NCBI GenBank assembly: GCA_934426825.1
Contig: CAKRYI010000011.1
Location: forward strand, 12,942-76,941
DNA: 64,000 nucleotides
Direction: 5' to 3'
DNA from: an uncultured Acetatifactor sp.
GTDB lineage: Bacteria > Bacillota > Clostridia > Lachnospirales > Lachnospiraceae
The notes under the pieces are model-generated. The model was not told where the DNA came from. It saw only the letters and a program-made list of their open reading frames with translations, and made no database searches. Of this stretch, positions 43,924-52,561 are shown piece by piece; position 1 is the first letter of the stretch, and every line of letters starts with the position of its first letter. Position numbers and translations under genes: made by a program.

Positions 43924-45375
43924 ATGAGTACAGACAGATATGTAAGCCCTTTATCAGAGAGATATGCCAGCAAGGAAATGCAGTATATTTTCTCCCCGGA
44001 CATGAAATTCCGTACATGGAGAAAATTGTGGATTGCATTGGCTGAGACGGAGAAGGAACTGGGATTGTCCCAGAACGGAAAGCCTGTCATTACGGATGAG
44101 CAGATTGAAGAACTGAAAGCGCATGCGGAGGACATTAATTATGAGGTGGCAAAGGCTCGCGAGAAAGAGGTTCGTCATGATGTCATGAGCCATGTGTATG
44201 CTTACGGACAGCAGTGCCCCAAGGCAGCGGGAATCATTCACTTAGGTGCAACCTCCTGTTATGTGGGAGACAATACGGACATTATCGTTATGACGGAAGC
44301 ACTGAGACTGGTGAAAAAGAAGCTGATTAACGTAATGAAGGAACTGGCGGATTTCGCTGACAAGTATAAGGCACAGCCCACACTGGCATTTACTCATTTT
44401 CAGCCTGCACAGCCTACCACGGTAGGAAAAAGAGCGACACTGTGGTTACAGGAGTTCTCTTTGGATTTGGAAGATTTAAATCATGTTCTTGACAATATGA
44501 AGCTGCTCGGTTCCAAGGGAACCACCGGCACACAGGCGTCTTTTTTAGAGCTCTTTAACGGAGATCAGGAGACCATTGATAAGATTGACCCCATGATTGC
44601 CGCAAAGATGGGCTTTAAGGAGTGCTATCCCGTGTCCGGACAGACCTATTCCAGAAAGGTTGATACAAGAGTAGCAAATGTTCTGGCGGGAATTGCGGCT
44701 TCCGCACACAAAATGAGCAACGACATTCGTCTGCTGCAGCATTTGAAGGAAGTGGAGGAGCCGTTTGAAAAGAGCCAGATTGGTTCTTCTGCCATGGCTT
44801 ACAAGAGAAACCCCATGAGAAGCGAGAGAATTGCTTCCCTGTCCAGATATGTGATGGTGGATGCACTGAACCCTGCCATTACTTCCGCAACCCAGTGGTT
44901 TGAGAGAACTCTGGATGATTCCGCAAATAAGCGTCTGTCCATTCCTGAAGGATTTCTTGCCATTGACGGTATTCTGGATTTGTGCCTGAACGTGGTGGAC
45001 GGACTGGTAGTATATCCCAAGGTAATTGAGAAACATATGATGAGTGAGCTGCCTTTTATGGCAACGGAAAATATTATGATGGATGCCGTGAAGATGGGCG
45101 GCAACCGTCAGGAGCTTCACGAGCGCATCCGCGAGCTTTCCATGGAAGCGGGACGCAATGTGAAGGTGGAAGGAAAGGACAACAACCTTTTGGAGCTGAT
45201 TGCGGCAGACCCTGCTTTCAATATGTCTCTGGAAGATTTGAAGAAGAGCATGGAGCCTTCTAAATATATCGGACGTTCCAAGGAACAGGTGGACGCATTC
45301 CTTGCCAAAGTGATTCGCCCCATTTTGGAGGAGAACAAAGATTTACTGGGTGTAAAAGCAGAGATTAACGTTTAG
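43924..45375 (+). CDS. purB: Adenylosuccinate lyase
   Basis: Acts twice in purine synthesis, splitting fumarate from SAICAR and from adenylosuccinate. The 483-residue protein has the fumarase/aspartase superfamily plan. The conserved regions are THFQPAQPTTVGKR, the signature GSSAMAYKRNPMRSERI with the catalytic serine loop, and HLGATSCYVGDNTD near residue 100. The active-site histidines lie in these segments. The length is that of the clade with an extended C-terminus, near the human-type enzyme. ATG follows GAGGAGAACGGAAA and the gene starts 19 bases after purF, so it belongs to the same operon. It lies between two purF-type genes. Confidence 0.96.
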   Translation: MSTDRYVSPLSERYASKEMQYIFSPDMKFRTWRKLWIALAETEKELGLSQNGKPVITDEQIEELKAHAEDINYEVAKAREKEVRHDVMSHVYAYGQQCPKAAGIIHLGATSCYVGDNTDIIVMTEALRLVKKKLINVMKELADFADKYKAQPTLAFTHFQPAQPTTVGKRATLWLQEFSLDLEDLNHVLDNMKLLGSKGTTGTQASFLELFNGDQETIDKIDPMIAAKMGFKECYPVSGQTYSRKVDTRVANVLAGIAASAHKMSNDIRLLQHLKEVEEPFEKSQIGSSAMAYKRNPMRSERIASLSRYVMVDALNPAITSATQWFERTLDDSANKRLSIPEGFLAIDGILDLCLNVVDGLVVYPKVIEKHMMSELPFMATENIMMDAVKMGGNRQELHERIRELSMEAGRNVKVEGKDNNLLELIAADPAFNMSLEDLKKSMEPSKYIGRSKEQVDAFLAKVIRPILEENKDLLGVKAEINV

Positions 45376-45388
45376 GAGAAGCAAAGAC

Positions 45389-46795
45389 ATGGGTGGTTTT
45401 TTTGGAGTGGCATCAAAGCAGGACTGCGTATTTGACCTGTTTTTCGGAACAGACTATCATTCCCATTTAGGAACGAGACGTGCGGGAATGGCGGTTTACA
45501 GTAAGGAAGAGGGATACAACCGGGCAATTCACAATATTGAAAATGCCCCGTTCCGTACCAAATTTGACAAAGATGTAAATGAGATGCGGGGGAATTTCGG
45601 AATCGGCTGTATTTCGGATTATGAGCCCCAGCCCTTGATGGTGCGTTCCCATCACGGCACCTTTGCCATCACGACGGTGGGAAAGATTAACAACATGGAC
45701 GCCATTTTGAAGGATATTTTCGCGAAAGGCCACTCCCATTTTCTGGAGATGAGCGGCGGCGATATTAATGCTACGGAACTGGTGGCGGCAATCGTAAACC
45801 AGAAGGACAATCTGGTGGAAGGCTTGCAGTACGCACAGGAAATTATCGACGGTTCCATGACCATTCTGATTATGACTCCCAAGGGGATTTATGCGGCGAG
45901 AGACAAAATGGGAAGGACACCGGTCGCCATTGGCAAAAAGGAGGGAGCATGCTGTGTTTCCTTCGAGAGCTTTGCTTACCTGAATCTGGGTTATACTCCG
46001 GTCAGGGAACTAGGACCCGGAGAAATTGTGGTGGTGGAGCCGGACGGAGTACATACGCTGGTGAACCCCGGAAAAGAAATGAAAATCTGTACGTTTTTGT
46101 GGGTTTACTACGGCTATCCGTCATCCTCCTACGAGGGTATCAGTGTAGAGCAGATGCGCTATAACTGCGGTTCCCTGCTGGCGGAAAGAGACAATGTGAA
46201 GCCGGATATTGTGGCGGGAGTCCCCGATTCCGGAACAGCCCATGCCATCGGATACGCAAACCGTTCGGGAATTCCGTTTTCCAGACCGTTTATCAAGTAT
46301 ACGCCGACCTGGCCGCGCTCCTTTATGCCGACCATTCAGACACAGAGAAATCTGATTGCCAAGATGAAACTGATTCCGGTACATGATTTGATTCAGGACA
46401 AGAGTCTGCTTCTGATAGACGACTCTATCGTGCGTGGAACCCAGCTTCGGGAGACTACGGAATTTTTGTATCAGAGCGGCGCAAAAGAGGTGCATATCCG
46501 CCCGGCATGTCCTCCGCTTTTGTACGGCTGTAAGTATCTGAACTTCTCCCGTTCCTCTTCCGAGATGGATTTGATTACCAGACGTGTCCTTAAGGAGATG
46601 GAGCAGGAGGGCAGACAGATTGATTTGAAGGATTACGTGAACCCGGATACCACGGAATACGCAGAGATGGTGGAACGGATTGGAAAGCAGCTTAATTTCA
46701 CCAGCCTGAGATTCAACCGTCTGGACGATATGATTGAATCTGTCGGAATCGGACGGGACAAACTGTGTACCTACTGCTGGGACGGCAGAGAATAA
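45389..46795 (+). CDS. PurF paralogue with inactive glutaminase domain
   Basis: Same fold and length (468 residues) as amidophosphoribosyltransferase, but the glutaminase half appears dead. The start MGGFFGVASK has glycine where the catalytic cysteine of CGVFG should be. The glutamine-binding segment GHVRYSTAG is replaced by GCISDYEPQ, and the oxyanion AHNGN by TTVGKIN. The phosphoribosyltransferase half is intact: LLIDDSIVRGTQLRE binds PRPP in the family. The iron-sulfur cysteines are kept (KICTFLW, YGCKYL, KLCTYCW). So it could use free ammonia or another amine with PRPP, or act as a regulatory partner of PurF. It sits 13 bases after purB behind GGAGAAGC. Automatic annotation would call it purF; no gene symbol is given here because function is uncertain. 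Confidence 0.85.
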   Translation: MGGFFGVASKQDCVFDLFFGTDYHSHLGTRRAGMAVYSKEEGYNRAIHNIENAPFRTKFDKDVNEMRGNFGIGCISDYEPQPLMVRSHHGTFAITTVGKINNMDAILKDIFAKGHSHFLEMSGGDINATELVAAIVNQKDNLVEGLQYAQEIIDGSMTILIMTPKGIYAARDKMGRTPVAIGKKEGACCVSFESFAYLNLGYTPVRELGPGEIVVVEPDGVHTLVNPGKEMKICTFLWVYYGYPSSSYEGISVEQMRYNCGSLLAERDNVKPDIVAGVPDSGTAHAIGYANRSGIPFSRPFIKYTPTWPRSFMPTIQTQRNLIAKMKLIPVHDLIQDKSLLLIDDSIVRGTQLRETTEFLYQSGAKEVHIRPACPPLLYGCKYLNFSRSSSEMDLITRRVLKEMEQEGRQIDLKDYVNPDTTEYAEMVERIGKQLNFTSLRFNRLDDMIESVGIGRDKLCTYCWDGRE

Positions 46796-46844
46796 GACAA
46801 CTTGAAATAAGTTAAATTTATAACACATATAAAATTTATTGAAT

Positions 46845-46872
46845 TTACTTATGAATACAAATGTTGTATAGT
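46845..46872 (+). promoter_or_regulatory. Candidate purA promoter
   Basis: TTACTT (46845-46850), 16-base spacer and TATAGT (46867-46872). A small hairpin TACCGC/GCGGTA follows at about 46938-46953, just before the ribosome site. Confidence 0.5.
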
Positions 46873-46970
46873 ATAGTAAGAGATGCGGTTACGGAGAAAA
46901 CACAGAATTTCCGCAGACTGTACAAAATATGTGTTTCTACCGCGTCCTGCGGTAAAGAATGGAGGATAAA

Positions 46971-48263
46971 ATGGTTAAAGCAGTTGTAGGCGCTAACTGG
47001 GGTGACGAAGGAAAGGGTAAGATTACAGATATGATGGCTGAGAAAGCGGACATTATTGTGCGTTTTCAGGGCGGTGCCAATGCAGGTCATACCATTGTAA
47101 ACAATTACGGTAAATTTGCACTTCATACACTTCCTTCCGGTGTGTTTTATAATCATACCACCAGCATTATCGGTAACGGCGTGGCATTGAATATTCCTTT
47201 GCTTTTCAAGGAAATTAAGTCTATCACGGACAGAAATGTTCCCATGCCCAAGATCCTGGTGTCTGACCGTGCCCAGATTGTAATGCCCTATCATATTCTC
47301 TTTGACCAGTATGAGGAGGAGAGACTGGGAGGCAAATCCTTTGGCTCCACGAAGTCGGGAATTGCTCCTTTCTACTCTGATAAATATGCAAAAATCGGTT
47401 TCCAGGTGAGTGAACTTTTTGACGAGGAATTGTTAAAAGAAAAGGTAGAGCGTGTCAGCCAGACCAAGAACGTGCTGTTAGAGCATTTGTATCACAAGCC
47501 CCTGATTGACACTGCAGAACTTTTGAATACCCTGCATGAATACCGTGACATGGTAGCTCCTTATGTGTGCGACGTTTCCGCATTTTTGGATAAGGCATTG
47601 AAGGAGGGCAAGACAGTTCTCTTAGAGGGACAGCTCGGAACCATGAAAGACCCTGACCACGGAATTTATCCCATGGTTACTTCTTCCTCCACCTTGGCAG
47701 CATACGGTGCCATTGGTGCTGGACTTCCTCCTTATGAAATCAAGGAGATTGTAACGGTATGTAAGGCATATTCTTCCGCAGTGGGAGCAGGTGCGTTTGT
47801 ATCGGAAATCTTCGGAGAGGAAGCAGATGAGCTGCGCCGCCGCGGTGGTGATGGCGGAGAGTACGGTGCAACCACAGGACGTCCCAGACGTATGGGCTGG
47901 TTTGACTGTGTGGCTTCCAAATATGGCTGCCGTTTGCAGGGAGCAACGGACGTGGCATTTACGGTGCTGGATGCACTCGGTTATCTGGACGAAATCCCGG
48001 TATGTGTCGGTTACGAGATTGACGGTGAGGTGACAACCGATTTCCCTGTTACTTATAAACTGGAAAAAGCAAAGCCGGTTCTGAAAAAACTGCCCGGATG
48101 GAAATGTGACATCAGAGGCATTAAGAACTACGACGAATTGCCTGAGAACTGCAGAAAGTATGTTGAGTTCGTGGAAGAGCAGATTGGTTATCCCATTACC
48201 ATGGTGAGCAACGGTCCCGGACGTGACGACATTATTTACAGAGAAAGTCCTTTGAAAAAATAA
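46971..48263 (+). CDS. purA: Adenylosuccinate synthetase
   Basis: Couples GTP hydrolysis to joining IMP with aspartate, the branch to AMP. It is 430 residues. The start MVKAVVGANWGDEGKGKITD has the GDEGKGK phosphate loop with the catalytic aspartate. GGANAGHTIV carries the catalytic histidine, EGQLGTMKDPDHGIYP the nucleotide and IMP contacts, and TTGRPRRMGWFD the base-binding region. GGAGGA lies four bases ahead of the ATG at 46971; the earlier ATG at 46959 overlaps that site and is rejected. It has its own promoter-like sequence, separated from purF-like by 175 bases. A weak terminator hairpin follows. Confidence 0.96.
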   Translation: MVKAVVGANWGDEGKGKITDMMAEKADIIVRFQGGANAGHTIVNNYGKFALHTLPSGVFYNHTTSIIGNGVALNIPLLFKEIKSITDRNVPMPKILVSDRAQIVMPYHILFDQYEEERLGGKSFGSTKSGIAPFYSDKYAKIGFQVSELFDEELLKEKVERVSQTKNVLLEHLYHKPLIDTAELLNTLHEYRDMVAPYVCDVSAFLDKALKEGKTVLLEGQLGTMKDPDHGIYPMVTSSSTLAAYGAIGAGLPPYEIKEIVTVCKAYSSAVGAGAFVSEIFGEEADELRRRGGDGGEYGATTGRPRRMGWFDCVASKYGCRLQGATDVAFTVLDALGYLDEIPVCVGYEIDGEVTTDFPVTYKLEKAKPVLKKLPGWKCDIRGIKNYDELPENCRKYVEFVEEQIGYPITMVSNGPGRDDIIYRESPLKK

Positions 48264-48272
48264 TGTGAGAGT

Positions 48273-48307
48273 GATACCCCTTCGCTGATGCGGCGGGGTA
48301 TCTTGTG
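48273..48307 (+). terminator. Weak terminator hairpin after purA
   Basis: GATACCCC (48273-48280) pairs perfectly with GGGGTATC (48295-48302), but the following T run is poor (TTGTG). Confidence 0.5.
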
Positions 48308-48321
48308 TATTACGGGAGGAA

Positions 48322-49230
48322 ATGTCTGTGATTATCAGCAATCTGGAATATTTCAAAGTCTTTTATTATGTGGCGGGACTTGGAAGTGTGACAAAGGCGG
48401 CGGAGGAGCTTGCGGTTTCACAGCCGGCGGTCAGTCAGGCATTGAAACAATTAGAAAAACAAATGGGGGTTCCCCTGCTTTATCGCGCATCCAGAGGAAT
48501 CCGGCTCACAGGGGAAGGACAGCTTCTTTACGATTATGTGCGACAGGGCTATGAACAGATGGAACTGGGTGTGAAAAAGGTTCGGGAAATGCAGAATTTG
48601 GAGTCCGGGGAAATCCGCATTGGCGCCAGTGATATGACGCTGCAGTATTATCTGCTCCCGTATCTGGAACAGTTCCACGAAAAGTATCCGGCAATCAAAG
48701 TGACGGTGACAAACGCACCTACACCGGAAACTTTAACGTTTCTGCGGGAGGGTAAGATTGATTTTGGAGTGGTAAGTACCCCATTTTCGGAGGCGGAGGG
48801 ACTTAAGGTGACGCCTGTCCGGGAAATTGAGGACGTGTTTGTGGCGGGGCGGCGTTTCCTTCCCTATAAAAACAGGACGCTGGATTTTCAGGAACTGGAA
48901 AAGCTGCCGCTTATCTGTCTGGAACACAATACCAGCACAAGGCGCTATATGGACGAATTTCTTTCGCAGAACGGCGTGGAGATTCAGCCGGAGTTTGAAC
49001 TGGCAACCAGTGATATGATTGTGCAGTTTGCCCTCCGCTCACTGGGGGTGGGAAGCGTGGTAAAGGATTTTGCCAAGGAATATGTGGAGTCGGGACTGCT
49101 GTTTGAACTTCGCTTTAATAAAATGATCCCCAAACGACAATTCTGTGTAGTGGAAAATACGAAGGTGCCCTTGTCGGCGGCTTCAGCGAAGCTGTTGGAG
49201 ATTATGGAACTTGCCGGAAAACAGGGGTAG
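48322..49230 (+). CDS. LysR-family transcriptional regulator
   Basis: 302 residues. The N-terminal winged helix-turn-helix (VTKAAEELAVSQPAVSQALKQLEKQMG) is typical of LysR. The effector domain runs from about residue 90 (ESGEIRIGASDMTLQYYLLPYLEQF) to the end, with the usual two-lobe periplasmic-binding-protein-like plan. The ligand is not apparent. GGGAGGAA precedes the ATG. LysR regulators often control a divergent neighbour, but here both sides point the same way, with purA upstream and a HAD hydrolase 26 bases downstream, so the hydrolase may be in its operon. No LysR box (T-N11-A) could be singled out confidently in the 58-base upstream gap. Confidence 0.92.
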   Translation: MSVIISNLEYFKVFYYVAGLGSVTKAAEELAVSQPAVSQALKQLEKQMGVPLLYRASRGIRLTGEGQLLYDYVRQGYEQMELGVKKVREMQNLESGEIRIGASDMTLQYYLLPYLEQFHEKYPAIKVTVTNAPTPETLTFLREGKIDFGVVSTPFSEAEGLKVTPVREIEDVFVAGRRFLPYKNRTLDFQELEKLPLICLEHNTSTRRYMDEFLSQNGVEIQPEFELATSDMIVQFALRSLGVGSVVKDFAKEYVESGLLFELRFNKMIPKRQFCVVENTKVPLSAASAKLLEIMELAGKQG

Positions 49231-49256
49231 AGGAAGAAGGAAAGGAAAAGAGTAAG

Positions 49257-49862
49257 ATGGCAATTAAAAATATAATTTTTGATATTGGAAATGTTCTGAC
49301 GGATTTCAGGTGGAAGGAATTCCTGTTTGACAAAGGTTTTGATGAGGCAATGGTGGAGCGGATTGCCAAGGCTACCGTGTACAGCCCGGTCTGGTGTGAG
49401 TACGACAGGGGAGTGTGGACGGACGAACAGATTATGGACGGTTTTGTAAAGAATGACCCGGAAATCGGAGATAAGTTACATCGTGCTTTTGATGATTTTA
49501 AGGAACTGGTAACGATTCGGGAGTATGCAATTCCGTGGCTGAAAGAATTGAAAGCGAAAGGATATAAGCTGTTTTACCTGTCCAACTTTTCCCATAAAGC
49601 GGAAACGGAGTGCGCGGATTCTCTGGCGTTCATGCCCTGTATGGACGGCGGAATCCTGTCTTACCGGGATAAGCTGATTAAACCGGACGCCGCCATCTAC
49701 GAACTGCTGTTATCCCGCTATGGACTGAAAGCGGAGGAGAGCGTTTTTCTGGACGATACGGCAGTCAATGCAGAGGCGGCAAGGCAGGTAGGGATTCATG
49801 CCATCTGTTTTAAGGGCAAAGAACAGGCGGAAAAGGAACTTGCGGATTTGGGCGTTATTTAA
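49257..49862 (+). CDS. HAD-superfamily hydrolase (subfamily IA)
   Basis: Small phosphatase-like protein, 201 residues. Motif I is IIFDIGNVLTDF with the first aspartate as nucleophile. The second position is glycine-asparagine rather than the usual DGT/DGV, the YihX-like form. Motif II lies in LFYLSNFSHKA (Ser or Thr). Motif III is the lysine in LIKPDAAIYELLLSRYG, and motif IV is VFLDDTAVNAEAAR with two aspartates. The YihX-like subgroup often acts on sugar phosphates such as alpha-glucose-1-phosphate, but this is only family knowledge. ATG follows AAAGGAAAAGAGTAAG. The last eight bases overlap the end of the convergent membrane-protein gene. Confidence 0.9.
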   Translation: MAIKNIIFDIGNVLTDFRWKEFLFDKGFDEAMVERIAKATVYSPVWCEYDRGVWTDEQIMDGFVKNDPEIGDKLHRAFDDFKELVTIREYAIPWLKELKAKGYKLFYLSNFSHKAETECADSLAFMPCMDGGILSYRDKLIKPDAAIYELLLSRYGLKAEESVFLDDTAVNAEAARQVGIHAICFKGKEQAEKELADLGVI

Positions 49863-50283
49863 GTCCGCCGTCCTCCGCATTTTCCCCATCGGGTGTCTGC
49901 TCGGATAAGATTTCCTGCAGCTTTTCGTCGGAAATGTGGTCTTTGCCGCCGATATTAAAATCGGCAATAGTGGCTTTCCCTGTGAGTTTGCCGTACATCC
50001 AGGTGTACACCCAGATAATCAGGGGAACCACGAAGGTGGCAAGGAGGCAGATTCCGAACATGGTGCCGGAAAACGGGGTGTCAATGATTGCCGTAATGAG
50101 AGTGACCACATACAGCAGCACTAAAAGCACGATTCCAATAATGGCGGCAATTCGTCTGTGGTCCATACGGCTTTTGGTCTGGGGATTTTGAGTCTGACCT
50201 TGGTTCTGTTCCCTCTGCTGATTTTTAGTTTCATTCCGGCCTTGATTTTGGTTCTTATTTTGATTCATTTGGTTCTGGTTCAT
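49855..50283 (-). CDS. Small Gln/Asn-rich membrane protein
   Basis: 142-residue protein of no family I recognise. The longest frame goes to 50484 but the ATG at 50283, behind AAGTGAGGATTTT, is the natural start. The first 45 residues are extremely rich in asparagine and glutamine (MNQNQMNQNKNQNQGRNE). Two membrane helices follow at about residues 45-65 and 75-97 (IAAIIGIVLLVLLYVVTLI and GTMFGICLLATFVVPLIIW). A soluble C-tail of about 45 residues contains IADFNIGGKDHISDEKLQEILSE. Such N/Q-rich leaders are often disordered. A 15-codon open frame with a strong ribosome site lies 80 bases upstream on the same strand. Confidence 0.65.
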   Translation of the reverse strand: MNQNQMNQNKNQNQGRNETKNQQREQNQGQTQNPQTKSRMDHRRIAAIIGIVLLVLLYVVTLITAIIDTPFSGTMFGICLLATFVVPLIIWVYTWMYGKLTGKATIADFNIGGKDHISDEKLQEILSEQTPDGENAEDGGLK

Positions 50284-50360
50284 AAAATCCTCACTTTTCT
50301 TGTATGTAACTGAGTTATAGTTGCAGTAATGTCCGGTTCTCTCTTTTTCATAAAAAATTT

Positions 50361-50408
50361 TCAGAATATGTATAAGGGGAAGAATCGGTGGCATACTACT
50401 ACTATCAT
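50361..50408 (-). CDS. Possible 15-residue leader peptide or small ORF
   Basis: On the minus strand ATG at 50408 follows GGAGGGGG by a good distance, and the frame MIVVVCHRFFPLYIF ends with TGA at 50361. It is very hydrophobic with one Arg and one His. It could be a leader peptide for the membrane-protein gene downstream or chance. The ribosome site is the strongest evidence. Confidence 0.3.
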   Translation of the reverse strand: MIVVVCHRFFPLYIF

Positions 50409-50520
50409 TGGAACCCCCTCCTTTGATAGAACCAAGGATAAAAATAATACTTAATCCTCCCCTTGAAAAATCCCGGACTCGCAAAGGTGCCTGTCTGGGG
50501 TTTTTTGTATGGAAAAATTC

Positions 50521-50997
50521 TTAAAAACCTTCCTTGCGGCGCCGTAACCGTAACTCCCGGCGTTTCAGGGCGCTTTCCCATTCCATCTGTTCTGCCGGGT
50601 CATCCGGATTTAACAGAAGCGGCGGTACTTCGGCGGGCTTGCCGTCCTCACCCATATTTACCATGACAAAATAGGCACGGTTGATGGGATGGCGAGTACC
50701 GTCCGGGTTTTCCTTATAGGTGTCCACTCTGACCTCCATGGAGGTGTGCCCCACATAGGTGACACGTCCGATTAAAACAAGGACGTCATTTAAAAAGGCT
50801 CCGGCTTTGAACTGGAGATTGTCGATAGCTGCCGTGGTGGCATTGTGACCGCAGTGCCTTCTCGCGGTGGCGCCGGCAACTTCGTCCACCCATTTCAAGA
50901 GCTGACCGCCGAAAAGCCGCCCGAATCCGTTAATGTCCGGGTAGATGACGACGCGAATCTGTTCGGTAATTGAATCTGTAACTTTTTTCGGTTCCAT
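50521..50997 (-). CDS. Acyl-CoA thioesterase, hotdog fold (YciA/BACH type)
   Basis: Cleaves acyl-CoA to free acid and CoA. 158 residues, starting MEPKKVTDSITEQ. The longest frame adds 17 residues that are simply the translated end of the 91-bp repeat, so the ATG at 50997 is preferred; ATG at 51009 is an alternative and neither has a strong ribosome site. The hotdog core contains the typical asparagine-glycine-phenylalanine-glycine entrance (DINGFGRLFGGQLLKWVDEVAG), the central strand NLQFKAGAFLNDVLVLIGRV and the YVGHTSMEVRVDTY strand. The catalytic Asp/Glu is most likely in VDEVAG. The basic C-tail (RRELRLRRRKEGF) is long. The 91-bp repeat forms its leader. Confidence 0.88.
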   Translation of the reverse strand: MEPKKVTDSITEQIRVVIYPDINGFGRLFGGQLLKWVDEVAGATARRHCGHNATTAAIDNLQFKAGAFLNDVLVLIGRVTYVGHTSMEVRVDTYKENPDGTRHPINRAYFVMVNMGEDGKPAEVPPLLLNPDDPAEQMEWESALKRRELRLRRRKEGF

Positions 50998-51006
50998 TTT
51001 TATCCA

Positions 51007-51097
51007 CATTTCTGCGCACGTTCTTTGTGCATAGCGAGTTTGTGGCAAGTGCGCGCAGACACAAATCTCGTGATTGAAAAATTTTATTTTTCAATCT
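51007..51097 (-). repeat. 91-bp structured dispersed repeat, copy A
   Basis: Reads on the minus strand as AGATTGAAAAATAAAA ... CGCAGAAATG. It is 89 of 91 bases identical to copy B at 59990-60080. It contains an 11-bp perfect stem (GATTGAAAAAT, loop AAA, ATTTTTCAATC), then a TTTGTG/CACAAA stem and a TGCGC-rich part that can form a further stem. The repeat ends at a start-codon-like ATG, directly before the thioesterase gene, in that gene's orientation. Confidence 0.9.
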
Positions 51098-51199
51098 TAT
51101 CCTTCTTCCGTTATTTCTCTCTGTGAGAAACGATATAAAAACAGTTTAGTACAGATGTCCTTTTTTGACAAGAGGAATGATTCTTTCTGCAATTTTCTG

Positions 51200-51228
51200 T
51201 TGTCTAAAATGCCAATCTGTTATATACT
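51200..51228 (+). promoter_or_regulatory. Promoter of the SEC-C gene
   Basis: TTGTCT (51200-51205), 17-base spacer and TATACT (51223-51228), leaving a leader of about 65 bases. Confidence 0.6.
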
Positions 51229-51298
51229 ATCAGATATGAAAATGAATATGCCGCTATCTTTTGGCGGTAATTATAATGAGAATAAGGATGGGATTATT

Positions 51299-51802
51299 AT
51301 GGCATTATTAGAGCAGTGGAGAAATGTTGCATATAACGAGGAGACAGGCAAAGCAGAGCTTCAGAAACTCTGGGCAAACTATTTTCAGGAAGAAAAGGGA
51401 ATCTACGCACAGCTTTTGAAAAAACCGGATGAAGTGGTAAAGGGAACCGTGAAAGAATTAGCGGACAAGTATGGCGTAAGCATTATGACTATGACCGGAT
51501 TTTTGGACGGTATTGACGAGAGCCTTGTAGAGCCTAACCCGATTGAGGAGATGGACGAGAACACCGAGGTAAATCTTGGTTTTGACAAGGCACGTCTGTA
51601 CAAGAACATGGTAGCTGCAGAGGCAGACTGGCTGTATAATCTGGAAGAGTGGAACGATATTTTCGATGAGGAGACCAGAAAAGAACTCTACAAAGAGCAG
51701 AAATCTTCCACTACCATTGTAAAGGACAAGAAGGTATACCCCAATGACCCCTGTCCTTGCGGAAGCGGTAAAAAGTATAAGAAATGCTGTGGCAGAAAAT
51801 AA
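51299..51802 (+). CDS. SEC-C zinc-motif protein
   Basis: 167-residue cytosolic protein, starting MALLEQWRNVAYNEETGKAE behind AAGGA. The open frame extends upstream to 51074, but the promoter at 51200-51228 and the site choose 51299. The body is helical with a repeated charged pattern and contains a conserved-looking NPIEEMDENTEVNLGF. The C-terminus is a perfect SEC-C zinc-binding motif, PNDPCPCGSGKKYKKCCGRK. SEC-C tails bind zinc and often help proteins contact SecB or ribosomes; in SecA this tail binds SecB. The rest of the protein matches no named enzyme that I recognise. A terminator follows after about 40 bases. Confidence 0.88.
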   Translation: MALLEQWRNVAYNEETGKAELQKLWANYFQEEKGIYAQLLKKPDEVVKGTVKELADKYGVSIMTMTGFLDGIDESLVEPNPIEEMDENTEVNLGFDKARLYKNMVAAEADWLYNLEEWNDIFDEETRKELYKEQKSSTTIVKDKKVYPNDPCPCGSGKKYKKCCGRK

Positions 51803-51842
51803 ATAGAAGCTGCCGGAGCGGTCTGGCAATGTACAGGATAGA

Positions 51843-51891
51843 GAACAGAGAGTTTTCCGGGAGAGAAGTCTCTGTTCCTTTTTCTTTTCGG
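51843..51891 (+). terminator. Terminator between the SEC-C gene and the DUF308 gene
   Basis: GAACAGAGA (51843-51851) pairs with TCTCTGTTC (51871-51879), followed by CTTTTTCTTTT. The T run ends shortly before the ribosome site of the next gene. Confidence 0.75.
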
Positions 51892-51906
51892 AAAGGAGAA
51901 TATCTT

Positions 51907-52524
51907 ATGAAAATGTTGAAAGAAATGAAGTGGGACGCACTGCTGCAGGGAATTCTTTACATTGTGCTCGGAGCAGCGGCACTGATAATTCCGGAGACAA
52001 TGGAGAAGACTCTGGGTTATCTGATTGGAATTGTACTGATACTGGTTGGAGCGGTATCCATGGTCTGCTATCTGCTCAGGGACGCGCACCAGAATTACTA
52101 CCACAATGATTTTGTCTACGGTCTGGTAGGGATTGTGATAGGCTGCGCAGTGCTCTATAAAGTGGAGCTGATGATTTCACTGATTCCCTTTATTCTGGGA
52201 ATGCTGGTACTGGCAAGCGGCTGTACAAAGCTGCAGGATGTCATTGACATGAAGCGGATGGAGTACGGCAACTGGGTGATTATGCTGATTCTTGCCGTTA
52301 TCAACCTGATTTTGGGAATTTTGCTGATTTGCAATCCCTTTGAGGCTGCCACCGTGCTGTTCCAGATTATCGGAATCGGACTGGTGTTCAGCGGACTGAC
52401 GGACTGCGTGGTGACAATCTATTTTGCCCGGAAAATAGGAAATTACTTAAAAGAGCAGGCTGCGGTGGAAACCACTTTTGCAGAGGTTGAGGAAGAAACC
52501 GCACAGGATCATACGGAAGAATAA
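51907..52524 (+). CDS. HdeD/DUF308-family membrane protein
   Basis: 205 residues with six membrane helices, of the HdeD-like DUF308 family. ATG at 51907 follows AAAGGAGAATATCTT; the longer frame runs through the preceding terminator and is rejected. Helices come in pairs with short turns (LLQGILYIVLGAAALIIPE, then LGYLIGIVLILVGAVSMVCYLL) and short intracellular basic loops (RKIGNYLKEQ). The C-tail is acidic (FAEVEEETAQDHTEE). In E. coli HdeD is linked to acid resistance at high density, but for most family members the function is unknown. The CBS-domain gene follows 37 bases later with its own ribosome site, so the pair may be co-transcribed. Confidence 0.88.
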   Translation: MKMLKEMKWDALLQGILYIVLGAAALIIPETMEKTLGYLIGIVLILVGAVSMVCYLLRDAHQNYYHNDFVYGLVGIVIGCAVLYKVELMISLIPFILGMLVLASGCTKLQDVIDMKRMEYGNWVIMLILAVINLILGILLICNPFEAATVLFQIIGIGLVFSGLTDCVVTIYFARKIGNYLKEQAAVETTFAEVEEETAQDHTEE

Positions 52525-52561
52525 AGCATACATTGCGATTCATACATAAAGGAGTATAGCG

